DNA of 14,859 nt from RGIG4074 sp964615285 (GTDB lineage Bacteria; Bacillota; Clostridia; Christensenellales; Borkfalkiaceae). The stretch is from the NCBI GenBank assembly GCA_964615285.1, contig CAZTND010000034.1, positions 1 through 14,859 on the forward strand. The letters run 5' to 3'. A program made the translations under genes and the position numbers. Position 1 is the stretch's first letter. Each line of letters starts with the position of its first letter. Below, one piece after another: positions 1-7,763 of the stretch. The notes beneath the pieces are model-generated. The model was not told the origin of the DNA and ran no database searches. It saw only the letters and a list, made by a program, of their open reading frames with translations.

Positions 1-57
1 CAGACCGGCTATGTTTGCGCAAGATGCCTCAAAAGCGACAAAGTACAGCGCGCTTAA
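1..57 (+). CDS. rpmB: 50S ribosomal protein L28, C-terminal end (partial)
   Basis: Reading frame 1 is open from the left edge to TAA at 55-57 and gives 18 residues ending CARCLKSDKVQRA. This matches the C-terminus of bacterial L28 of the zinc-ribbon type, where a VCxRCLKSGKVxRA ending is typical. The two cysteines seen here would be the second CxxC pair. The 5' part lies outside the window. L28 is a structural protein of the large ribosomal subunit. A terminator hairpin starts 21 bases after the stop. In many Firmicutes rpmB sits next to rpe and thiN, as here, which supports the call although the visible piece is short. Confidence 0.8.
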   Translation, partial: QTGYVCARCLKSDKVQRA

Positions 58-78
58 CTTTTCAATCGACGACGGCAC

Positions 79-112
79 AAAGGACCGACCCGTTCGGGGA
101 CGGTCCTTTTTC
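79..112 (+). terminator. Rho-independent terminator of rpmB
   Basis: A perfect 9-bp stem, AAAGGACCG (79-87) with CGGTCCTTT (101-109), has a 13-base loop and runs into T residues on the plus strand. It lies between the convergent rpmB and M19 dipeptidase genes. It may also stop leftward transcripts, although the T run on that strand is only three bases. Confidence 0.85.
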
Positions 113-155
113 CGTTGGAACGGCCGTCTGCGCAGAGAGAACGCACGGCCGCCCG

Positions 156-1007
156 TCAGCCGCCCAAGAGGCGCAGGACGTTCGTCCGCAGGATCTTTTC
201 GGCCTGCCGGGAGGACAGCCCCACCCCGCGCAGTTCCCCTTCCAACCGCATTGCCGCCTCGCCGCAGTCCCGATAGTATCCGCACGGGATGCCGTCGAAA
301 TCGCTGCCGATCGCCACGGCGTCCTCGCCGCAGACGTTCATCATATAGGCAATATGTTGCGCAGGTGAGGCGTTCCCCAAAAACGGCGGATAGAAATTGA
401 CCCCGACGAGCCCGCCGCTTTCGGCGATGGCGCGGAGCTGAAAACCGCTTGCATTCCTCGTATTTTTGCACAGTGCGCGGGCATTGGAATGGGACGCGAC
501 GAAGGGTTTATGAAAACTATGCAATATATTGTATACATCGTTGAAGCCCTCGTCGGACAGATGCGAAACGTCGGGCAGGACGTTTTCCGCCGCCAGAAGT
601 TCAACGGCCGTTTTTCCCCACGCCGTCAGCCCGCCGCCCGTGTCGTGCGAACCGCCGAGGGAATTGCCGCCGTTCCAGACCAAGCCGAAAAGTTTTACCC
701 CCGCCGCGATCATCTCCCGCACGTTCCCTTCGCTACCCTCCGCCATCTCCCCGTTCTCCACGGACAGCACGGCGCGCACGCCCGCAGGGACGAGTGCGGC
801 GCGAAGCGCCCGGAATGCCGCCGCTTTCCGGCGGAAAAAGGCCATTTCCGCACGTTCGTTCGGCGCAAAAACCGCAAAAGTCTGTAAAAAAACACCCCCG
901 CGCAACCCCGCGGGAGTGACCTGAAACTGCCCGTCCCCGCCGTCTTTCCAAGCGGCGGGCGTTTCGATTTTATCGAGCAGGTCGCAATGCAGATCGCAAT
1001 ATTGCAA
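156..1007 (-). CDS. Membrane dipeptidase family (peptidase M19)
   Basis: A 283-residue zinc dipeptidase of the renal dipeptidase family, which splits dipeptides; some members act on D-amino-acid or beta-lactam substrates. Visible family motifs are the N-terminal HxD (DLHCD, residues 5-9), the bridging Glu in SVENG (82-86), VSHLS (147-151), ASHSN (171-175) and GSDFDG (234-239). I chose the TTG at 1007 because AGGGG lies 8 bases upstream and the protein then begins directly with the metal-binding strand. The ATG at 1070 would add 21 residues and overlap thiN by 49 bases. There is no signal peptide, so the enzyme is probably cytoplasmic. It is the third gene after rpe and thiN, 14 bases behind the thiN stop. 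Substrate is unknown. Confidence 0.88.
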   Translation of the reverse strand: MQYCDLHCDLLDKIETPAAWKDGGDGQFQVTPAGLRGGVFLQTFAVFAPNERAEMAFFRRKAAAFRALRAALVPAGVRAVLSVENGEMAEGSEGNVREMIAAGVKLFGLVWNGGNSLGGSHDTGGGLTAWGKTAVELLAAENVLPDVSHLSDEGFNDVYNILHSFHKPFVASHSNARALCKNTRNASGFQLRAIAESGGLVGVNFYPPFLGNASPAQHIAYMMNVCGEDAVAIGSDFDGIPCGYYRDCGEAAMRLEGELRGVGLSSRQAEKILRTNVLRLLGG

Positions 1008-1021
1008 TGTCTTTTCCCCTT

Positions 1022-1621
1022 TCAGACGTCGAGAAATACCAATACGGCGCCTCTGTCGCAAAGGAACCACGCCCTTTCCGACAAAAACACGTTGGAGAGC
1101 CCGCGGCAGCTGCCGTAGGAGAGGGTCAGCCCGTCGAGCGGATATTTGAGCCCTTCACTCTCTATCATATGCGCGTCGCCGCCGAAAGGCAACAGCGAAA
1201 CCGTGCCGCCGACGCTGCCGCAAAGCTCCGTCCGCCCCGCCGCGGGAAAGATGACGGCGTGCTCCGTGAACATCTTTGCGCGCGCCCCGGCGCGGTGCGC
1301 GCGGTATAAAAGGTGCAGGTTGCCCAAAAAATGATCCTCCCTGCCCCCGCCGCCGCCGTAAATTTCTATCTCTTCACAGCCGCGGGAAAGCAGCCTGCCG
1401 AGGCCTATCTCTCCGTCGGTGAAATTCTTTTCGGCGGGATAGATCTTCGCCGGGGGCGGTTCGGGCAAGCCGGAGAGCGAGTCGAAGTCGCCCACGTTTT
1501 CGTCTATCCGCACCTTGCCGCCCGCCCAGGCATACGCCCCGTCGCAGCAGACGACGCACGCCCCGTCCGCGTCTATCTCTCCCGCATGGGGCTGTCCGTT
1601 CAGCAATAAGATCCCCCTCAT
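1022..1621 (-). CDS. thiN: Thiamine pyrophosphokinase
   Basis: A 199-residue protein that would transfer pyrophosphate from ATP to thiamine to make thiamine diphosphate. The order of motifs is that of the TPK family: GDFDS (44-48), KNFTDGE (65-71, the usual KDxTD region) and the glycine-rich GGGGGREDHFLGN (89-101), followed by the C-terminal thiamine-binding beta domain. The ATG at 1621 overlaps the rpe stop as ATGA (1618-1621), so translation is probably coupled to rpe. The gene order rpe-thiN is widespread in Firmicutes. Length is normal and no key residue seems lost. Confidence 0.93.
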   Translation of the reverse strand: MRGILLLNGQPHAGEIDADGACVVCCDGAYAWAGGKVRIDENVGDFDSLSGLPEPPPAKIYPAEKNFTDGEIGLGRLLSRGCEEIEIYGGGGGREDHFLGNLHLLYRAHRAGARAKMFTEHAVIFPAAGRTELCGSVGGTVSLLPFGGDAHMIESEGLKYPLDGLTLSYGSCRGLSNVFLSERAWFLCDRGAVLVFLDV

Positions 1622-2283
1622 GCGCGCCTCCCGCCGCGCAGGGCGGCAATGACTTCCGCCCTGTCCGCCGCGCCGAACACCGCGCTGCCCGCGACGAGGA
1701 CGTCCGCGCCCGCGGCCCTTACCTTTGCCGCGTTCTCCGCGGTGATGCCTCCGTCCACTTCGAGCAGGATATTCCGCCCCGAAGCGTCCGCCATGGCCCG
1801 CGCTTCCCGGATCTTATCGGTCACCGATTCGATGTATTTCTGCCCGCCGAAGCCGGGGAACACGCTCATCAGGAGCACCATGTCGCAGAGCGGCAGCACG
1901 TCCTGCAACACGGACACGGGCGTGTCGGGATTGACGACGGCGCCCGCCTTTGCCCCGCAGGCGCGGATCTGCCGCAGCGTTTCCTCCAATCTGCCGCCGC
2001 AGGCCTCATAATGCACGGTGATGTATGCCGCGCCCGCCTTTGCGAAGGCCTCCACATACTTCCACGGTTCGACGATCATCAGGTGGCAGTCGAGCGGCAG
2101 CGCGGTGCGCCCGCGGAGGTCGGCGACCATTTTGATGCCGAACGTGATGTTGGGGACGAACACGCCGTCCATGACGTCGCAATGCAGGAGGTCGGCGCCC
2201 GCTCTTTCCGCAGAGGCGACTTCCTCCCCCATCCGCGCGAAATCCGCGCTCAGCAGGGAAGGGGCTATTTGGATCCCGGACAT
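1618..2283 (-). CDS. rpe: Ribulose-phosphate 3-epimerase
   Basis: A 221-residue TIM-barrel enzyme that interconverts ribulose 5-phosphate and xylulose 5-phosphate in the pentose phosphate pathway. Signature pieces are IAPSLLSADF (6-15), the metal-binding HCDVMDG (34-40), DCHLMI (65-70) and EVDGGI (175-180), with catalytic Asp36 and Asp177. The phosphate-side loop reads SVFPGFGGQ, with Phe where Asn is usual (NPGFGGQ). The ATG at 2283 has AGAGGAAA upstream, and the protein starts exactly where the family starts; the frame stays open 26 codons further but without support. It is first in the rpe-thiN-dipeptidase operon. rsgA, often next to rpe in Firmicutes, is absent here. Confidence 0.96.
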   Translation of the reverse strand: MSGIQIAPSLLSADFARMGEEVASAERAGADLLHCDVMDGVFVPNITFGIKMVADLRGRTALPLDCHLMIVEPWKYVEAFAKAGAAYITVHYEACGGRLEETLRQIRACGAKAGAVVNPDTPVSVLQDVLPLCDMVLLMSVFPGFGGQKYIESVTDKIREARAMADASGRNILLEVDGGITAENAAKVRAAGADVLVAGSAVFGAADRAEVIAALRGGRRA

Positions 2284-2328
2284 ATTTTCATTTCCTCTCT
2301 TTGTTTGCGTCTTTCTTTGGTCTCTTCC

Positions 2329-2357
2329 ATTGTACACCAACCCGAAAAATTTGTCAA
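2329..2357 (-). promoter_or_regulatory. Promoter of the rpe-thiN-dipeptidase operon
   Basis: On the minus strand TTGACA (2352-2357) and TACAAT (2329-2334) are separated by exactly 17 bases. This is a near-consensus vegetative promoter. The predicted transcript would start near 2322 and have a leader of about 40 bases before the rpe ATG. Confidence 0.88.
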
Positions 2358-2426
2358 CCACGTCCGCCGCTGCCGCCGTATTTCTTCATGAAAAAAGGCC
2401 TTGACAAGGAATTTTCGGCAAAACAC

Positions 2427-2455
2427 TTGACTTTTTTGTCATATAAATGTATGAT
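2427..2455 (+). promoter_or_regulatory. Promoter of the glycosyltransferase-plsY operon
   Basis: TTGACT (2427-2432) and TATGAT (2450-2455) are 17 bases apart on the plus strand. The promoter is back to back with the rpe promoter; their -35 boxes are about 70 bases apart. The start would be near 2462. Confidence 0.82.
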
Positions 2456-2474
2456 ATAAGCGAGAGAGGGGACG

Positions 2475-2500
2475 GGGATGCCACATCACTCTTGCATCCC
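2475..2500 (+). other. Hairpin in the leader of the glycosyltransferase gene
   Basis: GGGATGC (2475-2481) and GCATCCC (2494-2500) form a perfect 7-bp stem with a 12-base loop. It lies between the predicted start of transcription and the AAGGA ribosome binding site (2509-2513). No T run follows, so it is not a terminator. It may stabilise the mRNA or be a control element; function unknown. Confidence 0.5.
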
Positions 2501-2525
2501 GCTGCCTTAAGGAATCATAGAAAAC

Positions 2526-3632
2526 ATGAAAATACTGATACTGAGTTGTAGCACGGGCGGGGGACACAACAGCGCCGCGGAAGCGATGAAATGCGTGTTG
2601 AAGGAGCGCGGCGCGGAGGCGGAGATCGTCGACCCCATCGTTTTCAGCAGCGAGAGGACCAAAAATTTTGTTTCCGAACTCTACAACAAGATCATAAAAA
2701 ATACGCCGAAAGTATTTGGCGTTATCTATAAAGCGGGCGCCATTTACGAAAAGACTCCCTTCCCTTCGCCCGTCTACTACGCCAATTCCACCTATGCCAG
2801 AGCCCTGAACGACTACATCGTCACCAACGGTTTCGATTGCGTTCTTTGCTGTCATCTGTACGGCATGGAGGCGATGACCGCCATCCGGGACAAATGGAAT
2901 CCGGACGTCCCCTGTTACGGGGTGCTGACCGATTACACCTGCATCCCCTTCACTTCGGACACCAAGCTGGACGGATATTTCATCCCCCACGCGGAACTGG
3001 AAGAGGAGGCCGTTGAAAAGGGACTGCCGGCAGGGCGGATCTATCCGTTCGGCATTCCCGTGCATCCCCGCTTTGCGGAAGACATATCCGCGGCGGCGGC
3101 GCGCGAAAAGCTCGGACTGCCGCAGGACAAAAAAATAGTCCTTCTGATGTTCGGCAGCGTGGGCTGCGGCAAGATCGAAAAACTCTGCAAGCACCTGATC
3201 CGCATGCTTGGCAGGGACTGCCTGATCTGCCTGATCATGGGGAGCAACGTCAAACTGAAAAAACGGATCGACGAGCGCTTTGCCGAAGACGGAAGGATAC
3301 GCACCGTGGCATACACCCCGGAAGTGCCGCTGTATATGAAGGCGGCGGACGTGTTCGTCTCCAAAGCGGGAGGACTTTCCAGCACGGAGGCCGCGGTGAC
3401 GGGCGTTCCGCTCGTACATCTGCACTCCATTCCGGGCTGCGAAACCAAAAATGCGGCATTCTTTGCGGCGCACGGCATGTCGGCGGCGACCAAAAATGCC
3501 AAAGAGGCCGCACGCCTGGCGCAGGAACTGCTCTGCGACGAACGGGCGAAGGAAAAAATGCGCGCCGCGCAGCGGGCAAACATACACCCGGAAGCAGCGG
3601 AACGCATTGCGGACATTATCATGAATGCATAA
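2526..3632 (+). CDS. GT28 glycosyltransferase, MGDG synthase / UgtP (diacylglycerol glycosyltransferase) type
   Basis: A 368-residue two-domain GT-B protein. The N-terminal domain opens with ILSCSTGGGHNSAAEA (5-20), the hallmark of MGDG synthases and processive diacylglycerol glucosyltransferases. The C-terminal donor-binding domain has SKAGGLSSTEA (279-289) and SIPGCETKN (301-309), the usual nucleotide-sugar motifs of this group. The likely reaction is transfer of glucose or galactose from a UDP-sugar to diacylglycerol at the inner face of the membrane, giving glycolipids and possibly a lipoteichoic acid anchor. No transmembrane helix is obvious, consistent with peripheral membrane binding. 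The PlsY-family gene 24 bases downstream supports a lipid role. Donor sugar and number of sugars added cannot be read from sequence. Confidence 0.87.
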   Translation: MKILILSCSTGGGHNSAAEAMKCVLKERGAEAEIVDPIVFSSERTKNFVSELYNKIIKNTPKVFGVIYKAGAIYEKTPFPSPVYYANSTYARALNDYIVTNGFDCVLCCHLYGMEAMTAIRDKWNPDVPCYGVLTDYTCIPFTSDTKLDGYFIPHAELEEEAVEKGLPAGRIYPFGIPVHPRFAEDISAAAAREKLGLPQDKKIVLLMFGSVGCGKIEKLCKHLIRMLGRDCLICLIMGSNVKLKKRIDERFAEDGRIRTVAYTPEVPLYMKAADVFVSKAGGLSSTEAAVTGVPLVHLHSIPGCETKNAAFFAAHGMSAATKNAKEAARLAQELLCDERAKEKMRAAQRANIHPEAAERIADIIMNA

Positions 3633-3656
3633 TTCGATCGATGAGGGTATAATTTT

Positions 3657-4319
3657 ATGGAAAGAGTTTTACTATGGATGGTTCTGGTTGTCGGCGGATT
3701 TCTGCTGGGCGGCGTAATGTTCTGCCGTCTGTTGCCGCAACTGATTCTGAAAAAAGACATTACGAAATTGTTTCCCGACCGCAACCCGGGAGCGGCGAAC
3801 GTCTTTTCCTCCTGCGGCGTGGCCATGGGGATCATCTGCCTGCTTTTGGATATGGCCAAGGGATTTGTCCCCGTATTTCTCGGTACGATGTTCCTGGACA
3901 CCTCTCACATGCTCTTTGCCGCCGTCATTGCGGCCCCCGTTCTGGGGCATGCCATGGGCATATTCAATCACCTGCACGGCGGTAAATGCATTGCCACCTC
4001 CTTTGGCGTGGTGCTGGGCCTTCTGCCCGTCACATGGGTCGGGTGGATACTGGCGGCCGTCTACATCATCTTCTCGGTGTTCGTGAAGATCAACCCCCAC
4101 CGCCGCCGCAGCATCTTTGCCTTTGCCATCTTCGGCACGCTCTCCTGCATCATTCTCATCGTCAGCGAGCAATATGCCGTTGCGATCGGGTGCCTGCTGC
4201 TGTCGGCGATTGCCGTCGTCAAACATTCCAAACGCTTTTCCCCCGACGAGACACCCGCCCGAAAACGGACACTGACGGAAGAGGACGAATCGGTCCCCGC
4301 CGACGGAAACGGAAAGTAA
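3657..4319 (+). CDS. plsY: PlsY-family glycerol-3-phosphate acyltransferase (divergent)
   Basis: A 220-residue integral membrane protein. PlsY moves an acyl group from acyl-phosphate to glycerol 3-phosphate, the first step of phospholipid synthesis. Its three motifs are present in order: the first as RNPGAANVF (41-49, a variant of SGNxGATN), DMAKG (64-68), and the third as GHAMGIFNHLHGGK followed by IAT near residues 100-117. About five to six hydrophobic segments cover residues 5-182, then comes a polar, charged tail of about 35 residues. GAGG lies ten bases before the ATG. The altered first and third motifs suggest a paralogue rather than the housekeeping enzyme. It shares an operon with the glycosyltransferase. 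Confidence 0.85.
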   Translation: MERVLLWMVLVVGGFLLGGVMFCRLLPQLILKKDITKLFPDRNPGAANVFSSCGVAMGIICLLLDMAKGFVPVFLGTMFLDTSHMLFAAVIAAPVLGHAMGIFNHLHGGKCIATSFGVVLGLLPVTWVGWILAAVYIIFSVFVKINPHRRRSIFAFAIFGTLSCIILIVSEQYAVAIGCLLLSAIAVVKHSKRFSPDETPARKRTLTEEDESVPADGNGK

Positions 4320-4372
4320 CGCCGTCCGCCGCAAAGATACACTCAAAAATATGCCGGCGCGGTCCGGTCAAA

Positions 4373-4417
4373 AGGACGCCGCCCCTTTTCTACGGGGCGG
4401 CGTCCTCTCTGTTTTTT
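4373..4417. terminator. Strong, probably bidirectional terminator between plsY and ppk1
   Basis: AGGACGCCGCCCC (4373-4385) pairs perfectly with GGGGCGGCGTCCT (4394-4406), giving a 13-bp stem with an 8-base loop. The plus strand continues to a six-T run (4412-4417). On the minus strand four T residues follow, so it may also end the convergent ppk1 transcript. Confidence 0.92.
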
Positions 4418-4436
4418 AAGCCGGAAATATCGGCGA

Positions 4437-6509
4437 TCATTTGTGAAGGAAATATGCCTGTGCGTCGAGGGGCGCGCCCAACGTTTCCACGCGACGGTAT
4501 TCCCCGTCCGAACAAAATTTCCGCGCCTTGACGTTGTCGGAAAGCATGGTCTGCAGGATCTCCTCGATCCTGTCGGCAACGGACCGATCCAGAACGGGCG
4601 CGGCGATCTCCACGCGCTTGTCGGTGTTGCGGGTCATGAGGTCGGCGCTGGAAATGTACATCACGCGGTCCCCGCCCCTGCCGAAGGAATAGACGCGGGA
4701 ATGCTCCAAGAACCTGCCCACGATGCTGATGATGCGGATATTTTCCGTCTTGCCGGGCACGCCGGGCAAGAGGCAGCAGATGCCGCGAACGATGAGTTCG
4801 ACCTGCACCCCCGCGCGGCTCGCTTCGGCGAGCTTATCGATGATCTGCTTATCCGTCAGGCTGTTCATCTTTGCGAGGATGTACCCCTTGTTCCCCTTCT
4901 TTGCCTTCTCTATTTCGCGGTCCATGTACCGGATCAGCCCGTTCTTCAGGGTCTTTGGCGCGACCAGGAGGCGCTGATAGGTGAAGTCGGTGTTGCAGAT
5001 CGCCACGTTGCGGAAAAACGCCACGGCGTCCTCGCCGATCTGTTTATCGGCCGTGAGAATGTTGAGGTCGGTGTACTGTTTGGAGGTGGATTCGTTGTAA
5101 TTGCCCGTGCCGAGATGGGTTATGTAGCGCAGCGCCTCCCCCTCTTTGAGCACGACGGAAATGATCTTGGAATGCACCTTGTAATTCTCCATGCCGTAGA
5201 TGATGGTGCAGCCCGCCTCCTGCAATTTGCCGGCGAAGTACATATTGTTTTCTTCGTCGAACCGCGCGCACAGCTCGATGACCACGACCACCTGCTTTCC
5301 GTTTTCGCTGGCGCGGCACAAGAGTTCGGCGATGCGCGAATGGTGCGCCAGGCGGTATATGGTGATCATGATGCTGCTGACCCGCTCGTCCTTCACGCAT
5401 TCTTCCAGGAGATCGACGACGGGCTCCATGCTGTCGTAGGGATACGAGAGGAACACGTCGCGGCGGAGCACCGTTTCGATGAGGGAAGGCCCTGCGGAGA
5501 GTTCCGCCGCCACCCCTCCCTTGAAGGGAGGATATTTGAGCGCCGCGCTCTTGGCTGCGGGCAGGTAATTCCCCAAAGAAAACATGAATTTATAGTCAAA
5601 AAAACGCTCGTCGGCATAGCAGAACTTCGGATGGAGGCGGAGGATCTTCAGCACCACGTCTTTCAGCTTGCTGTCCGGCCGATCGATCTCCAGGCGCACC
5701 ACGTTCATCCTGGCGCGCGATTCCACCTTCTTTCTCATGATCTCGGAAAAGTCGCGTTCGACATCCGAATCGTCGATCTGCGTATCGAAATCGGCGTTGC
5801 GGGTGACGCGGAGCATGAGCTGATCGCTGACCGTGTACCCCGTGAACGCCTGTCTGCCGAAGAGGCGCAGCAACTCTTCCAGCGGGATCAGCTTGACCTT
5901 TTTCTCCCCGCCGCTCAGGCGATAGAGCCGATCGAGCGAAGGGTTGACCGCCACCACGCCCAGCATGCGGCGGCCGTCTTTTTCAAGCTGGCAGAAGATA
6001 TAGCTGCGCTTGTTTTCAAACTGCATCAGCGGATGTTTGGCGTCCAGGACCATCAAAGAGAGGAGGGGCAGGACGTGGCGCTCAAAGATCGTGCGGCACT
6101 CCTCCACCTGCCGGGGCGTGAGATCGGCGGCGCGCAAAATGCGCAGGCCGTTCTTGGACAGCTCCTTGCGCAGGGCGGCATAACAGCTTGTCCGCATCTC
6201 GTAGAGCCGGCGCACGACCTCGCTGATGCCGTCGAGCTGTTTTGCCGCCGTCAGCCCCGTCTTGTTCTCGGTCGCCTGCGGTTCGGAGATGCTCTCGTTG
6301 TAGAGGCTGCCCACGCGCACCATGAAAAACTCGTCCAAATTGGAGGTGAATATGGACAGGAACTTGCAACGTTCCAAGAGCGGATTGGTGAGATCCGCCG
6401 CCTGATCGAGCACACGCTTGTTGAAGAGCAGCCAGCTGTACTCCCGATTGACATATATGTCGCGTATAAACTTCTTTTTTACCTTTTGCGGGACGATGAA
6501 TTCCTTCAA
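4437..6509 (-). CDS. ppk1: Polyphosphate kinase 1
   Basis: A 690-residue enzyme, the normal length for Ppk1, that reversibly builds polyphosphate from ATP. The N-terminal domain begins NREYSWLLFN (21-30). The catalytic half has IYRLAHHSRIAELL (384-397), ELCARFDEENN (412-422), the autophosphorylated histidine in YKVHSK (His446), GTGNYN (467-472) and the second conserved histidine in LEHSRVYSFG (His603). All key residues expected from the E. coli enzyme appear kept. Translation starts at TTG 6509, with GGAG seven bases upstream. The TTG overlaps the ppx stop as TTGA (6506-6509), implying coupled translation. It is last in the pfkA-ppx-ppk1 operon. Confidence 0.96.
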   Translation of the reverse strand: MKEFIVPQKVKKKFIRDIYVNREYSWLLFNKRVLDQAADLTNPLLERCKFLSIFTSNLDEFFMVRVGSLYNESISEPQATENKTGLTAAKQLDGISEVVRRLYEMRTSCYAALRKELSKNGLRILRAADLTPRQVEECRTIFERHVLPLLSLMVLDAKHPLMQFENKRSYIFCQLEKDGRRMLGVVAVNPSLDRLYRLSGGEKKVKLIPLEELLRLFGRQAFTGYTVSDQLMLRVTRNADFDTQIDDSDVERDFSEIMRKKVESRARMNVVRLEIDRPDSKLKDVVLKILRLHPKFCYADERFFDYKFMFSLGNYLPAAKSAALKYPPFKGGVAAELSAGPSLIETVLRRDVFLSYPYDSMEPVVDLLEECVKDERVSSIMITIYRLAHHSRIAELLCRASENGKQVVVVIELCARFDEENNMYFAGKLQEAGCTIIYGMENYKVHSKIISVVLKEGEALRYITHLGTGNYNESTSKQYTDLNILTADKQIGEDAVAFFRNVAICNTDFTYQRLLVAPKTLKNGLIRYMDREIEKAKKGNKGYILAKMNSLTDKQIIDKLAEASRAGVQVELIVRGICCLLPGVPGKTENIRIISIVGRFLEHSRVYSFGRGGDRVMYISSADLMTRNTDKRVEIAAPVLDRSVADRIEEILQTMLSDNVKARKFCSDGEYRRVETLGAPLDAQAYFLHK

Positions 6510-7723
6510 TTTCTTTCTCCTCGTGCGCGGGCATTTTTTCTCTTTGCCGACGCACTCTGCCGCCTGCCGCGGCGGGGCGCCTTGGGTTTTTCTGCATCAG
6601 CGGGAAGCGCCGCCTCCGGCGCAGACGTTTTGCGCGCCCGGCGGGTGCGTTTCGGGACCTCGCCGCCCGCCGCCGGCGATGCCGCCGCGGGCGTTCCGTC
6701 GGCGGACGCTTTTTTCGCCTTCCGCGCGGAGGGCCGCTCCGCCTGTCCCTCTGCCGTCGGGGACGGCAGGACGCGCTCGGCGCCGTCCACCGCCTTTTTC
6801 TCGAAGTCGTAATACAGCCCCGTCTCTTCGCCGCGCAGGACGAGTTCCAGATACCCCTCCTTGACGCCGCGGTCGCTGACGACGATGTTGTCCACGGCGA
6901 AGCGCTTGAACAGAAATTTGAGCACGATCGCCGCCACGCCCACCAGATGAAATCTTTCGGGCGCATTGTTCAGAATGAGCTTGGAACGATCTTCGCCCGC
7001 CAACAGGTGCCCGACCAGTTTTTTGAACTTTTTATAGCGGACGGTTCTGACCTCCGTCTGTTTTTCGTCGGCGAAATCGGCATAGATCTCGTACATGGCG
7101 GCGTTGGAGGCGCCCACCATGATCGCCGTGGAGTACACCCCCTCCCCGGGGATGCCGGTGCGGTCGAGCTTCCGCGCGACGAATTTGCGGATCGCCTTCG
7201 CCTCCTTTTCGTCCGGATAGATGTTTTTGACGAATTTATGATACAGGTCGTACAGCCCGAAGGGCAGGCAGTGCATCTCCTCCCGCGTCCGCTTGCCGAG
7301 ATCGCATATCTCTATGCTCTTGCCGCCCAGGTCGATGAGCACGGGACGCTCGTAGGAAGAATAATAAAAATTGGCGACGTAATCGCAGTACGCCTCGGTC
7401 GGACCGTCGATGAAATTGACGGGCAGCCCCGTTTCTCCGAGCACGCGCGCCCGCACCTCTTCAAAATTTTCGATGTGGCGGAGCGCCGCCGTGGAAATGA
7501 GATAGCAGCGCCCGGCGCCCAGCTGTTCGCACGCGTCCTTCATGCCGCGCAGGCATTCGACCAGCTTATCCATGCCCCGCGCGGAGAGGCGATGGTCGTA
7601 CAGATAGTGCACGAGGCTGATCGCCACCCGATCCTTGAACAATATCTCGCTCTTCTTTCCGTCCGCCGCCGCCACGATCAGGGACAGGCTGCTGGAACTG
7701 ACGTCGATGACTGAATAATTCAT
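6506..7723 (-). CDS. ppx: Ppx/GppA-family exopolyphosphatase with a long basic C-terminal tail
   Basis: A 405-residue protein with an actin-like (ASKHA) Ppx/GppA core at residues 1-318. Visible motifs are VIDVSSSSLSLIV (5-17), STAALRHIEN (77-86), IDGPTEA (105-111, catalytic Glu110), LIDLGGKSIEI (129-139, Lys replacing the usual third Gly) and ERFHLVGVAAI (256-266). The enzyme would release phosphate from polyphosphate ends, opposing Ppk1; (p)ppGpp hydrolysis is an alternative for this family. Residues 320-405 are low-complexity and rich in Lys, Arg, Ala and Pro, with no match to a known domain by eye. The ATG at 7723 has AGGAG seven bases upstream; the open frame upstream to 7891 runs into pfkA and is rejected. 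Confidence 0.88.
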   Translation of the reverse strand: MNYSVIDVSSSSLSLIVAAADGKKSEILFKDRVAISLVHYLYDHRLSARGMDKLVECLRGMKDACEQLGAGRCYLISTAALRHIENFEEVRARVLGETGLPVNFIDGPTEAYCDYVANFYYSSYERPVLIDLGGKSIEICDLGKRTREEMHCLPFGLYDLYHKFVKNIYPDEKEAKAIRKFVARKLDRTGIPGEGVYSTAIMVGASNAAMYEIYADFADEKQTEVRTVRYKKFKKLVGHLLAGEDRSKLILNNAPERFHLVGVAAIVLKFLFKRFAVDNIVVSDRGVKEGYLELVLRGEETGLYYDFEKKAVDGAERVLPSPTAEGQAERPSARKAKKASADGTPAAASPAAGGEVPKRTRRARKTSAPEAALPADAEKPKAPRRGRRQSASAKRKNARARGERN

Positions 7724-7763
7724 GTTTTTCTCCTCTCTTTCAAACACCGGATCTTCCTTTATT

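Noticed and set aside
122..152. Inverted repeat GGCCGT...ACGGCC between rpmB and the dipeptidase
   Set aside because: Short stem with a long loop and no T run on either strand; CGGCCG-like words are expected by chance at this GC content.
2439..3587. A 382-codon minus-strand frame opposite the glycosyltransferase gene
   Set aside because: No start signals, no domain, and a complete GT28 protein on the other strand.
4443..6812. A 789-codon plus-strand open frame opposite ppk1 and the ppx tail
   Set aside because: It is a shadow of GC-rich codon use in ppk1. It has no ribosome binding site, and its product looks like low-order His/Asp/Arg/Ala-rich sequence with no recognisable domain, while the minus strand encodes a full-length Ppk1.
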